Positions 1 through 8,109 of a stretch of 64,000 nt of DNA are shown piece by piece. The DNA comes from Actinomadura sp. K4S16 (GTDB lineage: Bacteria; Actinomycetota; Actinomycetes; Streptosporangiales; Streptosporangiaceae). The stretch spans positions 62,001-126,000 of the forward strand of contig NZ_BDDE01000012.1 of the NCBI RefSeq assembly GCF_008327685.1, in the 5' to 3' direction. The notes below the pieces were generated by a model. That model was not told the DNA's origin and made no database searches. It was given only the letters and a program-made list of their open reading frames with translations. The translations under genes were made by a program, and so were the position numbers. How positions within the stretch are numbered: the stretch's first letter is position 1; each line of letters starts with the position of its first letter.

Positions 1-2
1 AG

Positions 3-131
3 GACGGGGCCGCGGTGTGGCCCTGGGGGCTGGCCTTCGACCTGGCCCTCGCGGCGGGCGCGGTGTGGATCACGGCCTCCCGCCTGCGGACGCCCCTGTA
101 CCGGGTCCCCCGAGGCGTCCGCGTGGCCTGA
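3..131 (+). CDS. C-terminal end of a membrane protein (partial)
   Basis: An open frame enters from the left edge and stops with TGA at 129-131, giving 42 residues. They include a hydrophobic stretch (WGLAFDLALAAGAVWITA) followed by a basic tail, as at the end of an integral membrane protein whose C-terminus lies in the cytoplasm. The family cannot be told from this fragment. Codon use (G/C third positions) supports coding. Confidence 0.5.
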   Translation, partial: DGAAVWPWGLAFDLALAAGAVWITASRLRTPLYRVPRGVRVA

Positions 132-354
132 CGGACGCCTCTGGGGGCCGTCAGGTGACTGTGCGGCGGATAGGCGTTTCTCGCGGCGTGAGCGATTTCA
201 CAATGCGATCATCTTCTGGGAATGCGATCAGCGGGAGCGGTGTACCGCGGGAAATCATGCGGCTCCTTACCGAGCGGCGCGGATCCGCTCCCGCTCAACG
301 CAATTCTCAGGCCGGTTGGAAATCTCGCCGGACTTGCAAGTTGCAGTGACTGTT

Positions 355-558
355 TCAGCGGGTGTCGAAACGACCGTCCTTGGCGCGCTCGGTGAACGTG
401 CGCCATTCATCGGGCCGGAACGACAGGATCGTCGCGGCGTCCTCGGTGTCGCGCACGCATATGGCGTCCCCGCCGCGACGTGCGACCTCGACGCAGTTGC
501 TGGCGCCGCATCGGGCGCTCTTTCTCCATCGGGCGTGCGGTGTCCCCTGGAAACTCAT
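355..558 (-). CDS. DUF397 domain protein (first copy)
   Basis: A 67-residue protein. The pattern W-R-K-S-x-R-C, then N-C-V-E-V, then I-C-V-R-D-T-E and a late F-x-x-x-E-W-R-T-F is the DUF397 signature. DUF397 proteins are small cytoplasmic partners encoded beside XRE regulators with a DUF5753 domain in actinomycetes, where such pairs are linked to development and antibiotic production (WhiJ-type loci); their biochemical role is unknown. The start at 558 was chosen because GGGAG lies about 7 bases upstream; the frame stays open to 651 but has no better ribosome site. A second copy and the HTH gene follow on the same strand. Confidence 0.8.
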   Translation of the reverse strand: MSFQGTPHARWRKSARCGASNCVEVARRGGDAICVRDTEDAATILSFRPDEWRTFTERAKDGRFDTR

Positions 559-807
559 TCCGGCTCCCTGCATCGAAAGTTGCATTTGCCGCGGCCGCGC
601 TGCCGGTGCATCAAGCACACGGTAACAAGATCGCAAAAAACGCCTGATCACGTCCGGGTGGCGCGGTACCCGTGTGTCAGGCGTGCCGAGGTAGTTCCAG
701 AGTTGCGGTTGTGAGGGCGACGAGCCGGGTCGGCGCGGTGGACCCGGCTCGTGCGGCGTGGCCCCGCACGCCTTGGCGGACGGGGCCGGACGGCGCCTCG
801 CGCCGGG

Positions 808-1029
808 TCAGCGGCCCAGGTCGAAATCACCCTTCTTCGCTCGTTCGACGAATTCCCGCCATTCCGCCTGGGAGAATGACAGGACCGGACTCTGCGTGCC
901 GTACTTCGCGTCGCGGGCCCCGATAAACCGGGACGAATCGGTTAGCGTGCCGATCTCGACGCATGTATTACTCGCCCCGCAGTGGGCGCTTCTCCTCCAT
1001 TGTGGTACAGGAGTAGCAAAAAGGGACAC
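808..1029 (-). CDS. DUF397 domain protein (second copy)
   Basis: A 73-residue paralog of the neighbouring DUF397 gene, sharing W-R-R-S-A-H-C-G-A-S-N-T-C-V-E and the closing E-W-R-E-F-V-E-R-A-K-K-G. It starts with GTG at 1029 behind GAAAGG. Only 38 bases separate this start from the end of the HTH-DUF5753 gene on the same strand, so the two are probably co-transcribed. By analogy with WhiJ-type loci it is the most likely direct partner of that regulator. The central acidic part differs from copy one, so the two may have different partners. Confidence 0.82.
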   Translation of the reverse strand: MSLFATPVPQWRRSAHCGASNTCVEIGTLTDSSRFIGARDAKYGTQSPVLSFSQAEWREFVERAKKGDFDLGR

Positions 1030-1067
1030 TCGGTGCCTTTCGCAAGGATTGAGCCCTTAGCGGACCG

Positions 1068-1928
1068 TCACCACGCGTCCCTGGCCTCGGCGATGCGCCG
1101 TCGCGATTGCGCGGGATCCAGTGCCTGGCGGGACAGACTCGAATAGGCGAGCCGGTACATATAGGTGACGGCTTCTTCCGCCAAGTGGCTGATCGTCAGT
1201 GATTCCGTGTGAACGATATCAGGAAAATTGATGTCGTGCACCGAGGAGAATTCCAGGAGGATAAACGATTCGGCCAACACCGAGTGTGGTACGTCCAAGG
1301 GTAGGATCTGCAGGGTCACGTTCGGGCGCTCGGTCATCTGGTACAGATGTTCGAGCTGCTCCCGCATGACCTTCTGATCGCCGATGCGGCGCCGCAGAAC
1401 CGCCTCGTCGATAACCGCCGACAGTTCCAGGGGAGCGGGTCCGTCGAGCAGTTCGCGCCGCCGCATTCGCACGTCCAGCCGGCGGTTGAGTTCCTGCGGA
1501 GGCAGGGTGGCCAGGTCGCTCCATCCGCCGATGACATTCCGGGCATAGCTCTCAGATTGCAACAGTCCGGGAATAACGGTGCTGCCCCATTCCCTGGCCG
1601 CCGTCGCCTCGGACTCCAGTGCGATGAAGTCCGCGAGTTCGCTCGGCAGGTCGCGGTAGTCCTCCCACCAACCCCGCTGGGCGGCGTCGTGCGCCAGGGC
1701 GATCAGGTCGTCGTGCCGGGCGCCGTCGATCTCGTACAGCTCCAGCAGTCGCCGCACATCGCCGATCTTCGCGCCGGTCCGCGCGTTCTCGATCCGGCTC
1801 ACCTTGGCGGTCGACCAGGCGAGCCGTTCGGCGACCTCGTCTCCGGTGAGGCCCTTGGCCTCGCGCAGCCTCCGGAGCTCGGCGGCCAGGCGCCGTTGAC
1901 GGACGGAGGGACCACGGGAAGTGCTCAT
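1068..1928 (-). CDS. XRE-family HTH regulator with DUF5753 domain
   Basis: A 286-residue predicted transcription factor. Residues 10-66 form an XRE helix-turn-helix (R-R-L-R-E-A-K-G-L-T-G-D-E-V-A-E-R-L, then S-T-A-K-V-S-R-I-E-N). The rest matches DUF5753, with W-G-S-T-V-I-P-G-L-L-Q-S-E-S-Y-A as its typical opening. ATG at 1928 has GGAGAGG 8 bases upstream and is preferred to the longer frame reaching 1970. It heads a cluster with two DUF397 genes and is divergent from nnr across about 225 bases. A 10-base word, CGAAAGTTGC, occurs at 2058-2067 upstream of this gene and at 574-583 upstream of the first DUF397 gene, so autoregulation is possible. Confidence 0.88.
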   Translation of the reverse strand: MSTSRGPSVRQRRLAAELRRLREAKGLTGDEVAERLAWSTAKVSRIENARTGAKIGDVRRLLELYEIDGARHDDLIALAHDAAQRGWWEDYRDLPSELADFIALESEATAAREWGSTVIPGLLQSESYARNVIGGWSDLATLPPQELNRRLDVRMRRRELLDGPAPLELSAVIDEAVLRRRIGDQKVMREQLEHLYQMTERPNVTLQILPLDVPHSVLAESFILLEFSSVHDINFPDIVHTESLTISHLAEEAVTYMYRLAYSSLSRQALDPAQSRRRIAEARDAW

Positions 1929-2153
1929 TGCTCGGGCCTCTCCAGTCCCGGCGGACTGATCTGGGCGCATTCTGCCGCACCGGGGGGCCGCGGCGCGAAT
2001 ACATCGGACCGGATGCCCAAGATTCTACGACTGAAGATTCTTTTGCGCACATGACACCGAAAGTTGCGGTGCAAGTTGTGATCGAACGGCTCCGGGGTTG
2101 CGGAGGGTCCCCACGTGGCACTCTAAGTGTGTGATCGACTTGGGGAGTCGCGG

Positions 2154-3653
2154 ATGAGGTACGCGCACGAGGTCGGCAAGGTGCGGGCGGCCGAGCAGGC
2201 CCTCATGGCCCGGCTCCCCGACGGCGCCCTGATGCAGCGCGCCGCCGCCGGGCTCGCCTCGGTGTGCGCGCGCCTCCTGCCCGCCGTGTACGGGGCCCGC
2301 GTAGTCCTCCTGGTGGGCGGCGGCGACAACGGCGGCGACGCCCTCTACGCCGGAGCCCGCCTCGCCCGGCGCGGCGCCCGCGTCCAGGCCGTGCAGGCCG
2401 GATCCAAGATCCACGAGGGCGGGCTGGCCGACCTGCGCGCCGCCGGCGGCCGCCTCCTGGACTCCGCGCCCACCGAATCCGCCCTTGTCGAGTCCGCCAT
2501 CGCCGGCGCCGACCTGATCATCGACGGCCTGACCGGCATCGGCGGGACCGGCGGCCTTCGCGAGCCCCACGCCCGGTACGCCGCGCTCGCCTCCGAGGCC
2601 GCCGGGCTCGTGGTCGCCTGCGACGTCCCGAGCGGCGTGGACGCGAGCACCGGACGCGTGGAGGGCGCCGCCGTCCACGCCGACGTCACCGTCACCTTCG
2701 GCACGCACAAGCCGGGCCTGCTCATCGACCCGGGCGCCGCCCACTGCGGCGTGGTCGAGCTGGTCGACATCGGCCTCGGCCCCGATCTGCCCGACCCCGA
2801 CGTCGTCGCCGCCCGGCCCGCCGACATCGCCCCGCCCGAGCCCCGCCCCGAGTCCGACAAGTACCGGCGCGGCGTCGTCGGCATCATCGCCGGCGGCGAC
2901 CAGTTCACCGGCGCGGCCGTCCTCAGCACCGGCGGCGCGGTCCGCGGCGGTGCCGGAATGGTCCGCTTCGCCTCGGTCGCCCGCCCGGTCGAGCTCGTCC
3001 GGCAGCGCTGGCCAGAGGTCGTCACCACGGTCGTCGAGCCCGGCCGCCACGACGCGAGGGTCCTGGAGCGCATCGGACGCGTCCAGTCCTGGGTGGCCGG
3101 CCCCGGCCTCGGCACCGGCGACGCCGCCGAGTCGCTTCTGGAGGCCGTCCTCGGCACCGACCTGCCCGTGCTCGTGGACGCCGACGGCCTCACCGTCCTC
3201 GCCCGCCGCCGCGACCTGCTGTGCCGCGCCGCCCCGACCGTCCTCACCCCGCACGCGGGCGAGCTGTCCCGGCTCATCGCCGCCGACCGCGAGGACATCG
3301 AGGCCGCCCGCCTCGACCACGTCCGCCGCGCCGCCGCCGAGCTCTCCGCGACCGTCCTGCTGAAGGGCTCCACGACCCTGGTCGCCGAGCAGGACCGCCC
3401 CGTCCGCGTGAACCCGACCGGCACCCCGCGCCTCGCCGCCGCCGGCACGGGCGACGTCCTGTCCGGCCTGATCGGCGCCCTGCTCGCCGGCGGCATGCCC
3501 GCCCTCGACGCCGCCGCCGGCGGCGCCTACCTCCACGGCCTGGCCGCCCGCCTGGCCTCCGCCCCCACCCCGGGCCCCGAAGCCCCGATCAGCGCCCAAG
3601 ACGTGATCGACGCCCTCCCCCACGCTTTTCGGGCTGTGTCTGCCCAGGGGTAG
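2154..3653 (+). CDS. nnr: Bifunctional NAD(P)H-hydrate epimerase / ADP-dependent dehydratase
   Basis: Repairs damaged (hydrated) NADH and NADPH. The N-terminal half (about 1-215) is a YjeF_N epimerase domain with G-G-G-D-N-G-G-D-A. The C-terminal half (from about 230) is the ribokinase-like dehydratase domain with K-Y-R-R-G-V-V-G and the A-G-T-G-D-V-L-S-G nucleotide-binding motif. The total of 499 residues is usual for the fused form. ATG at 2154 follows GGGGAG; the frame could begin at 2127 but with no ribosome site. The last codons and the TAG stop lie inside the first copy of a ~180-bp tandem repeat, so the final residues (RAVSAQG) are encoded by repeat DNA and may not be ancestral. Confidence 0.93.
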   Translation: MRYAHEVGKVRAAEQALMARLPDGALMQRAAAGLASVCARLLPAVYGARVVLLVGGGDNGGDALYAGARLARRGARVQAVQAGSKIHEGGLADLRAAGGRLLDSAPTESALVESAIAGADLIIDGLTGIGGTGGLREPHARYAALASEAAGLVVACDVPSGVDASTGRVEGAAVHADVTVTFGTHKPGLLIDPGAAHCGVVELVDIGLGPDLPDPDVVAARPADIAPPEPRPESDKYRRGVVGIIAGGDQFTGAAVLSTGGAVRGGAGMVRFASVARPVELVRQRWPEVVTTVVEPGRHDARVLERIGRVQSWVAGPGLGTGDAAESLLEAVLGTDLPVLVDADGLTVLARRRDLLCRAAPTVLTPHAGELSRLIAADREDIEAARLDHVRRAAAELSATVLLKGSTTLVAEQDRPVRVNPTGTPRLAAAGTGDVLSGLIGALLAGGMPALDAAAGGAYLHGLAARLASAPTPGPEAPISAQDVIDALPHAFRAVSAQG

Positions 3654-3990
3654 CGACCCCCCTGGAACCCCCCGTTACGAGCCGGGCGATCCTCCCGCCA
3701 CGGTTTCGGTGTGTTGTGCCCGTGCGGGTTTGTTGCGTGGCGCTGCGGTCGTCCGGCTCGGCGGGTGGGGCGGCCTCCAGGCGCTTAGAGCGCCTTCCGG
3801 CCGCCCGACCCGCGCTGTGTCTGCCCAGGGGGGCGACCCCCTGGAACCCCCGTTGCGAGCCGGGCGATCCTCCCGCCACGGTTGAGGTTCTCGTGCCCGT
3901 GCGGGTTTCGGCGTGGCGCTGCGGTCGCCCGGCTCGGCGGGTCGTGCGGCCTCCAGGCGCCTGGAGCGCCTTCCGGCCGCCCGACCCGCG
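3633..3990. repeat. Tandem imperfect ~180-bp repeat with two hairpins per unit
   Basis: Unit 1 spans 3633-3813 and unit 2 spans 3814-3990; they agree at roughly 85-90% of positions by eye. Each begins GCTGTGTCTGCCCAGGGG and carries two hairpins. The first pairs CCAGGGGG with CCCCCTGG around a GCGA loop (unit 2); in unit 1 the nnr stop codon sits in this loop. The second pairs AGGCGC with GCGCCT inside an outer GGCGGCC/GGCCGCC stem. Most of the 453 bases between nnr and alr is this repeat; 3991-4106 shows nothing clear beyond the probable alr ribosome site. It may act as a terminator or be a mobile or structured intergenic repeat. Confidence 0.85.
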
Positions 3991-4106
3991 ACGGGGTCTG
4001 GGGCTGAACCCTGGGGTGGGCATTTGCGTCTTATTGGGCGAGGGAGCGCCGGGGGAGCGCTTGTGAGGGGCCGTTCTGGCCGTGACCTGGGCGATAAGGC
4101 CCAGGC

Positions 4107-5258
4107 ATGGGCGCGGGGACGGCAGACTGGGTGACCATGAGGGTTCCTGCGGAGGCACGGGTCGATCTCGGCGCCATCGGCCACAACATCGGGGTGCTGC
4201 GCGAGCGCGCGCGGGGCGCCGAGGTGATGGCCATGGTGAAGGCCGAGGCGTACGGGCACGGGCTGGTGGAGGCCGCCCGCGCCGCGCTCGCCGGCGGCGC
4301 GTCCTGGTTGGGCGTCGCGAAGCTGGCCGAGGCGCTGCGCCTGCGGGACGCGGGCCTCACCGTCCGCACGCTGGTCTGCGTGGGCGTCCCCGGCGAACCG
4401 TACGAGGAGGCCGTCGCGCGGGACGTCGACCTGACCGTGGGGGCGGTCTGGCTGCTGGACGAGGTCGTCCAGGCGGCGGAGCGGGCCGGGCGCGAGGCGC
4501 GGATCCATCTCAAGGCCGACACGGGCATGTCGCGCGGGGGTGCGCGGGGCGACGACTGGGAGGCGCTGGTCGACGCGGCGCTCAAGGCGGAGGCCACGGG
4601 CCACGTGCGGGTCGCGGGGGTCATGTCGCACTTCGCCTGCGCGGACGAGCCCGGCCATCCCTCGATCGCGGCGCAGATCGGCGCGTTCACCGAGATGGTG
4701 GCGCACGCGGAGAAGGCCGGGGCGCGCTTCGAGGTGCGGCACCTGTCGAACTCGGCGGCGGCGCTGACCCTGCCGGAGGCGCGGTTCGACCTCGTCCGGC
4801 CAGGCATCGCGACGTACGGGCTGACGCCGGTGCCGGCGCTCGGCGGGTTCGGGCTGCGCCCCGCGATGACGCTCGTGGCGGACGCGGCGCTGGTCAAGCG
4901 GGTTCCGGCGGGCAGCGGGGTGTCGTACGGTCACACGTACCACACCGAGCGGGAGACCACGCTGGCCGTGGTGCCCGTGGGCTACGGAGACGGGATCCCG
5001 CGGCACGGGTCCAACGTGCTGGAGGTCCTCGCGGCCGGGCGACGCAGGACGATCGCCGGACGGGTCTGCATGGACCAGTTCGTCATCGACGTCGGCGACG
5101 ACCGGCTCGCGGCCGGAGACGAGATCATCCTGTTCGGCCCGGGCGACCGGGGCGAGCCGACCGCGCAGGAGTGGGCGGAGGCGCTGGGGACGATCTCGTA
5201 TGAGATCGTCACCCGCATCGGGGCCCGGGTACCGAGGGCGTACCCGGGGGCGCTGTAG
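4107..5258 (+). CDS. alr: Alanine racemase
   Basis: PLP enzyme that interconverts L- and D-alanine for peptidoglycan. The PLP lysine is K45 in V-K-A-E-A-Y-G-H-G. The tyrosine-bearing G-V-S-Y-G-H-T-Y region near residue 270 and the V-G-Y-G-D-G and C-M-D-Q-F motifs are present. Length 383 is normal. Two starts are possible: 4107 (used here, AAGG 7 bases upstream) and ATG 4137, which begins exactly at the conserved A-E-A-R-V-D-L. The gene is followed after 11 bases by an alpha/beta hydrolase gene and then tsaE, a common actinobacterial operon. Confidence 0.95.
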   Translation: MGAGTADWVTMRVPAEARVDLGAIGHNIGVLRERARGAEVMAMVKAEAYGHGLVEAARAALAGGASWLGVAKLAEALRLRDAGLTVRTLVCVGVPGEPYEEAVARDVDLTVGAVWLLDEVVQAAERAGREARIHLKADTGMSRGGARGDDWEALVDAALKAEATGHVRVAGVMSHFACADEPGHPSIAAQIGAFTEMVAHAEKAGARFEVRHLSNSAAALTLPEARFDLVRPGIATYGLTPVPALGGFGLRPAMTLVADAALVKRVPAGSGVSYGHTYHTERETTLAVVPVGYGDGIPRHGSNVLEVLAAGRRRTIAGRVCMDQFVIDVGDDRLAAGDEIILFGPGDRGEPTAQEWAEALGTISYEIVTRIGARVPRAYPGAL

Positions 5259-5269
5259 GGGGCGCGGGA

Positions 5270-6349
5270 ATGGACAGCAGGAGAAAGCGCAGGCTCGGCG
5301 TCGCGGGCGTCGTCGCGGGCGTCGGCGCGGCGGGCGTGGGCGCGGCGGTCGGGCTGCGGCACCTCGCCGTCGGCCGGGTGCGGCTGCGGCCGGACCCGGA
5401 CGCCGCCGAGCCCTTCGGGCAGCTGCGCGGGCGGGAGATGACCGTCGCCGCCGACGACGGCGTCCCGCTGCACGTGGAGGTGGACGGCCCCGACGACGCC
5501 GACCTCACCCTCGTGTTCTGCCACGGCTACACCCTCAACCAGGACTCGTGGCACTACCAGCGCCGCGACCTGCAGGGGTCGCTGCGGCTGGTGTTCTGGG
5601 ACCAGCGCAGCCACGGCCGTTCCGGACGCGGGCGCCCCGGGGACGCGACGATCGAGCAGACCGGCGACGACCTGCGCGCGGTCCTGGACGCGGCCGCCGG
5701 CCCGGACCGCCGGGTCGTCCTCGTGGGGCACTCCATGGGCGGCATGTCGATCATGGCGCTGGCGGAGAAGCATCCGGAGCTGTTCGGGTCGCGGGTCGTG
5801 GGCGTGGCGCTGGTGAACACCTCCTGCGGCGACCTGGCGGAGATGACGCTGGGGCTGCCGATGGTGCTGGCCAAGGCCGTCCGGCCGCTTGCCCCGGGGA
5901 CGCTGCGGGGCCTCGGCCGCCGCGCCGAGCTGGTCGACAAGGCCCGCGGGCTGGGCGCCGACCTGGCGTTCGTCGTCACGCGGAAGATGGCGTTCGCCGA
6001 CAAGTACGTCAGCCCGTCCGTCGTGGCCTTCCTGGAGGAGATGATCAGGCGGACCCCGATCGACGTGATCGCGGAGTTCTACCCGGCGCTGATGGCGCAC
6101 GACAAGATCGGCTGCACGGACGTGATCGGCCGGGTCCCGGTGCTGGTGGTGGCGGGCGGCCGGGACCGGCTGACCCCCGCCGAGCACGCCCGCCGCATCG
6201 CCGACGCGCTGCCGGACGCGGAGCTGGTAGAGGTGGAGGAGGCCGGGCACGTGCTGCCGCTGGAGTACCCGGGCGTGGTGACGGGGGGCCTGCGCCGGCT
6301 GGTCGAGCGGGTCCGTCCCGTGTACGAGGAAGAGGAGCGCACCGCGTGA
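5270..6349 (+). CDS. Alpha/beta hydrolase with N-terminal membrane segment
   Basis: A 359-residue alpha/beta-hydrolase-fold protein. The nucleophile elbow G-H-S-M-G-G is near residue 156, the oxyanion region H-G-Y-T-L-N near 85, an acid within V-A-G-G-R-D-R-L-T-P, and the late catalytic histidine in E-A-G-H-V-L-P. Residues 10-30 are a glycine/alanine-rich hydrophobic helix after a basic start, so the enzyme is probably membrane-anchored. The substrate is unknown. It lies between alr and tsaE; its TGA overlaps the GTG of tsaE (GTGA), which implies translational coupling. This gene recurs at this place in actinobacteria, but I do not know a demonstrated function. Confidence 0.85.
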   Translation: MDSRRKRRLGVAGVVAGVGAAGVGAAVGLRHLAVGRVRLRPDPDAAEPFGQLRGREMTVAADDGVPLHVEVDGPDDADLTLVFCHGYTLNQDSWHYQRRDLQGSLRLVFWDQRSHGRSGRGRPGDATIEQTGDDLRAVLDAAAGPDRRVVLVGHSMGGMSIMALAEKHPELFGSRVVGVALVNTSCGDLAEMTLGLPMVLAKAVRPLAPGTLRGLGRRAELVDKARGLGADLAFVVTRKMAFADKYVSPSVVAFLEEMIRRTPIDVIAEFYPALMAHDKIGCTDVIGRVPVLVVAGGRDRLTPAEHARRIADALPDAELVEVEEAGHVLPLEYPGVVTGGLRRLVERVRPVYEEEERTA

Positions 6350-6816
6350 ACGCCGTCACCCTCACCGTCCCCACCGCCGAGGACATGCGCGAGCTCGGGC
6401 TGCGCCTGGCCGGGGTGCTCCGGGCGGGCGACCTGCTCGTGATGACGGGCCACCTCGGCGCGGGCAAGACGACGCTCACGCAGGGCATCGGCGAGGGGCT
6501 GAAGGTGCGCGGCCCGATCACCTCGCCGACGTTCGTCATAGCGCGGGTGCACCCGTCGCTGGCGGGCGGTCCGTCGCTGGTGCACGTGGACGCCTACCGG
6601 CTGGGCGGTTTCGCCGAGCTGGACGATCTCGATCTCGACGCGTCGATCGCGGAATCGGTGACGATCGTGGAATGGGGAGAAGGCCTCGCCGAGGGCCTCG
6701 CCGAGGACCGGCTGGAAGTGATCATTTCTCGCGGCGACGGGTCCGGCGAGGAGCGCGAAGTAAGGATCGTCGGGGTCGGTGAGCGCTGGTCCGACCTGGA
6801 TCTCGGCCCTGGATGA
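6346..6816 (+). CDS. tsaE: tRNA t6A threonylcarbamoyl-adenosine synthesis ATPase TsaE
   Basis: A 156-residue P-loop ATPase that works with TsaB and TsaD to make t6A at position 37 of ANN-decoding tRNAs. The Walker A motif G-H-L-G-A-G-K-T-T is near residues 35-43, followed by I-T-S-P-T-F-V-I and the H-V-D-A-Y-R-L motif of the family. GTG at 6346 overlaps the stop of the hydrolase gene by four bases. In many actinobacteria tsaB follows directly; here a 341-residue repeat protein gene intervenes. Confidence 0.93.
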   Translation: MNAVTLTVPTAEDMRELGLRLAGVLRAGDLLVMTGHLGAGKTTLTQGIGEGLKVRGPITSPTFVIARVHPSLAGGPSLVHVDAYRLGGFAELDDLDLDASIAESVTIVEWGEGLAEGLAEDRLEVIISRGDGSGEEREVRIVGVGERWSDLDLGPG

Positions 6817-6943
6817 TGCTGGACTGGCAACTTCTACGGATTTTGCCGGCCCGACTGGTCCTTTTTTAGGCTTGATGTCGTACTCTTTGCCGCAACAAGC
6901 CTCACCTTCACGACATATCGATTTCCAACGGGAGTGGGAACCG

Positions 6944-7969
6944 GTGAGTGGTAGCCATCGCAGCGGGAATCCCCGCGACAGCTACCGCGATTCGGGCGGT
7001 GGCCAGGGAGCAGGCGGCGGCTACCGGCCGGACGGCGGTGGATACGGTGCGGGCGGAGACGCGTACGAGCGGTACTCCTCGGGCCGTCCGGGCAGCGGCC
7101 CGTACCAGCGGGAGACCGGCCCCTACGAGACCGGCAGCGGCGGCTACCGCACCGAGAGCGGTGGATACCGGACCGAGAGCGGTGGATACCGCACGGACAG
7201 CGGCGGGTACCGGACGGGCAGCGGCCCCCACCGCGGCGGGAGCGGCGGCTACCGCACCGGCAGCCACAGGGTGGCGCGCGAACGCCGTGCCGGACGGCGC
7301 TGGGCCGTCGTCCTCGGCGGCGCCGTCGCCGGCATCGCCGTCTGCGGGCTCGCGGTCTTCGCCGTCCTGAGCGGCGTCGGCGCGAGCGGCGAGCGGAGCA
7401 CCGGCCAGGTCGTCGGCAGCGGCGCCACCGACAACTCCCCGATGTCCAAGGGGGAGCGCACCGCGGTCCCCGACTCCTGCACGATCATCGGCGACGACCT
7501 GATCAACCGGCTGGCGCCCGACTCCGAGCGCACCGAGGCCGACAACTACCAGGGCGACGACCAGCAGAACCAGTGCGTGTGGGGCGCCTACGCGGGCGAG
7601 AAGAGGCGGCAGCTCACCATCGAGCTGCGCGCGATCGCCGGCGCGGCCGGGACGTCGCCCACCGACGCGGCCCGCAAGACGTTCGTGACCGAGCGGACCG
7701 CCGATGAGTCCGGCAAGGCGCTGCTGGCCGGGCAGAAGCTCACCGACAAGATCCGGCTCACCGGCGTCGGCGACGAGGGGTACATCGTCTACAGCGTGGA
7801 CGACAACCAGGGCTCCGGCGAGGCCATCGGCAACGTCCGGGTCGCCAACGTCCTCGTCACCGTCCACTACTCGGGCTCGGACAAGAGCGGCCCGCTGTCC
7901 TCCGACGCCGCCACCGGCGGCGCCACCGAGGTCACCAAGGCCGTGGTGACCGCCCTGAGTCAGCGCTGA
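6944..7969 (+). CDS. Membrane-anchored protein with Gly/Tyr/Ser repeats and extracellular domain
   Basis: A 341-residue protein of no certain family. The first ~105 residues are Gly/Ser/Tyr-rich and include six heptads of the type GGYRTES, encoded by 21-bp units at about 7139-7264. A basic stretch (R-R-A-G-R-R-W) and one transmembrane helix (about 125-145) follow. The rest is an extracellular region with two cysteines (D-S-C-T-I-I-G-D-D and Q-N-Q-C-V-W-G) that recalls DUF3558-like domains. GTG at 6944 was chosen for the GGGAG and GGGAA purine tracts just upstream; the frame extends to 6779 but overlaps tsaE. The ~125-base upstream gap is AT-richer than its surroundings, so the gene may have its own promoter. 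Confidence 0.75.
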   Translation: MSGSHRSGNPRDSYRDSGGGQGAGGGYRPDGGGYGAGGDAYERYSSGRPGSGPYQRETGPYETGSGGYRTESGGYRTESGGYRTDSGGYRTGSGPHRGGSGGYRTGSHRVARERRAGRRWAVVLGGAVAGIAVCGLAVFAVLSGVGASGERSTGQVVGSGATDNSPMSKGERTAVPDSCTIIGDDLINRLAPDSERTEADNYQGDDQQNQCVWGAYAGEKRRQLTIELRAIAGAAGTSPTDAARKTFVTERTADESGKALLAGQKLTDKIRLTGVGDEGYIVYSVDDNQGSGEAIGNVRVANVLVTVHYSGSDKSGPLSSDAATGGATEVTKAVVTALSQR

Positions 7970-8109
7970 GGGCCACCTGAGTCCGCGTTCAGCCATGCCC
8001 CGGCCTCGGGCTGGGCCCTGAGTCCGCGCTTAGCCGATCACGGGGCCGCCTGAGCCGGGCCGGCCAGAGCCGAGCGACTCCCGGCCGGCGGCCGGTAGGC
8101 TTACAACCC

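Noticed and set aside
2264..4066. A 600-residue open frame on the plus strand over nnr
   Set aside because: It is Arg/Pro-rich and runs in another frame of nnr, whose domains and motifs are clear; such shadows are expected at this GC content.
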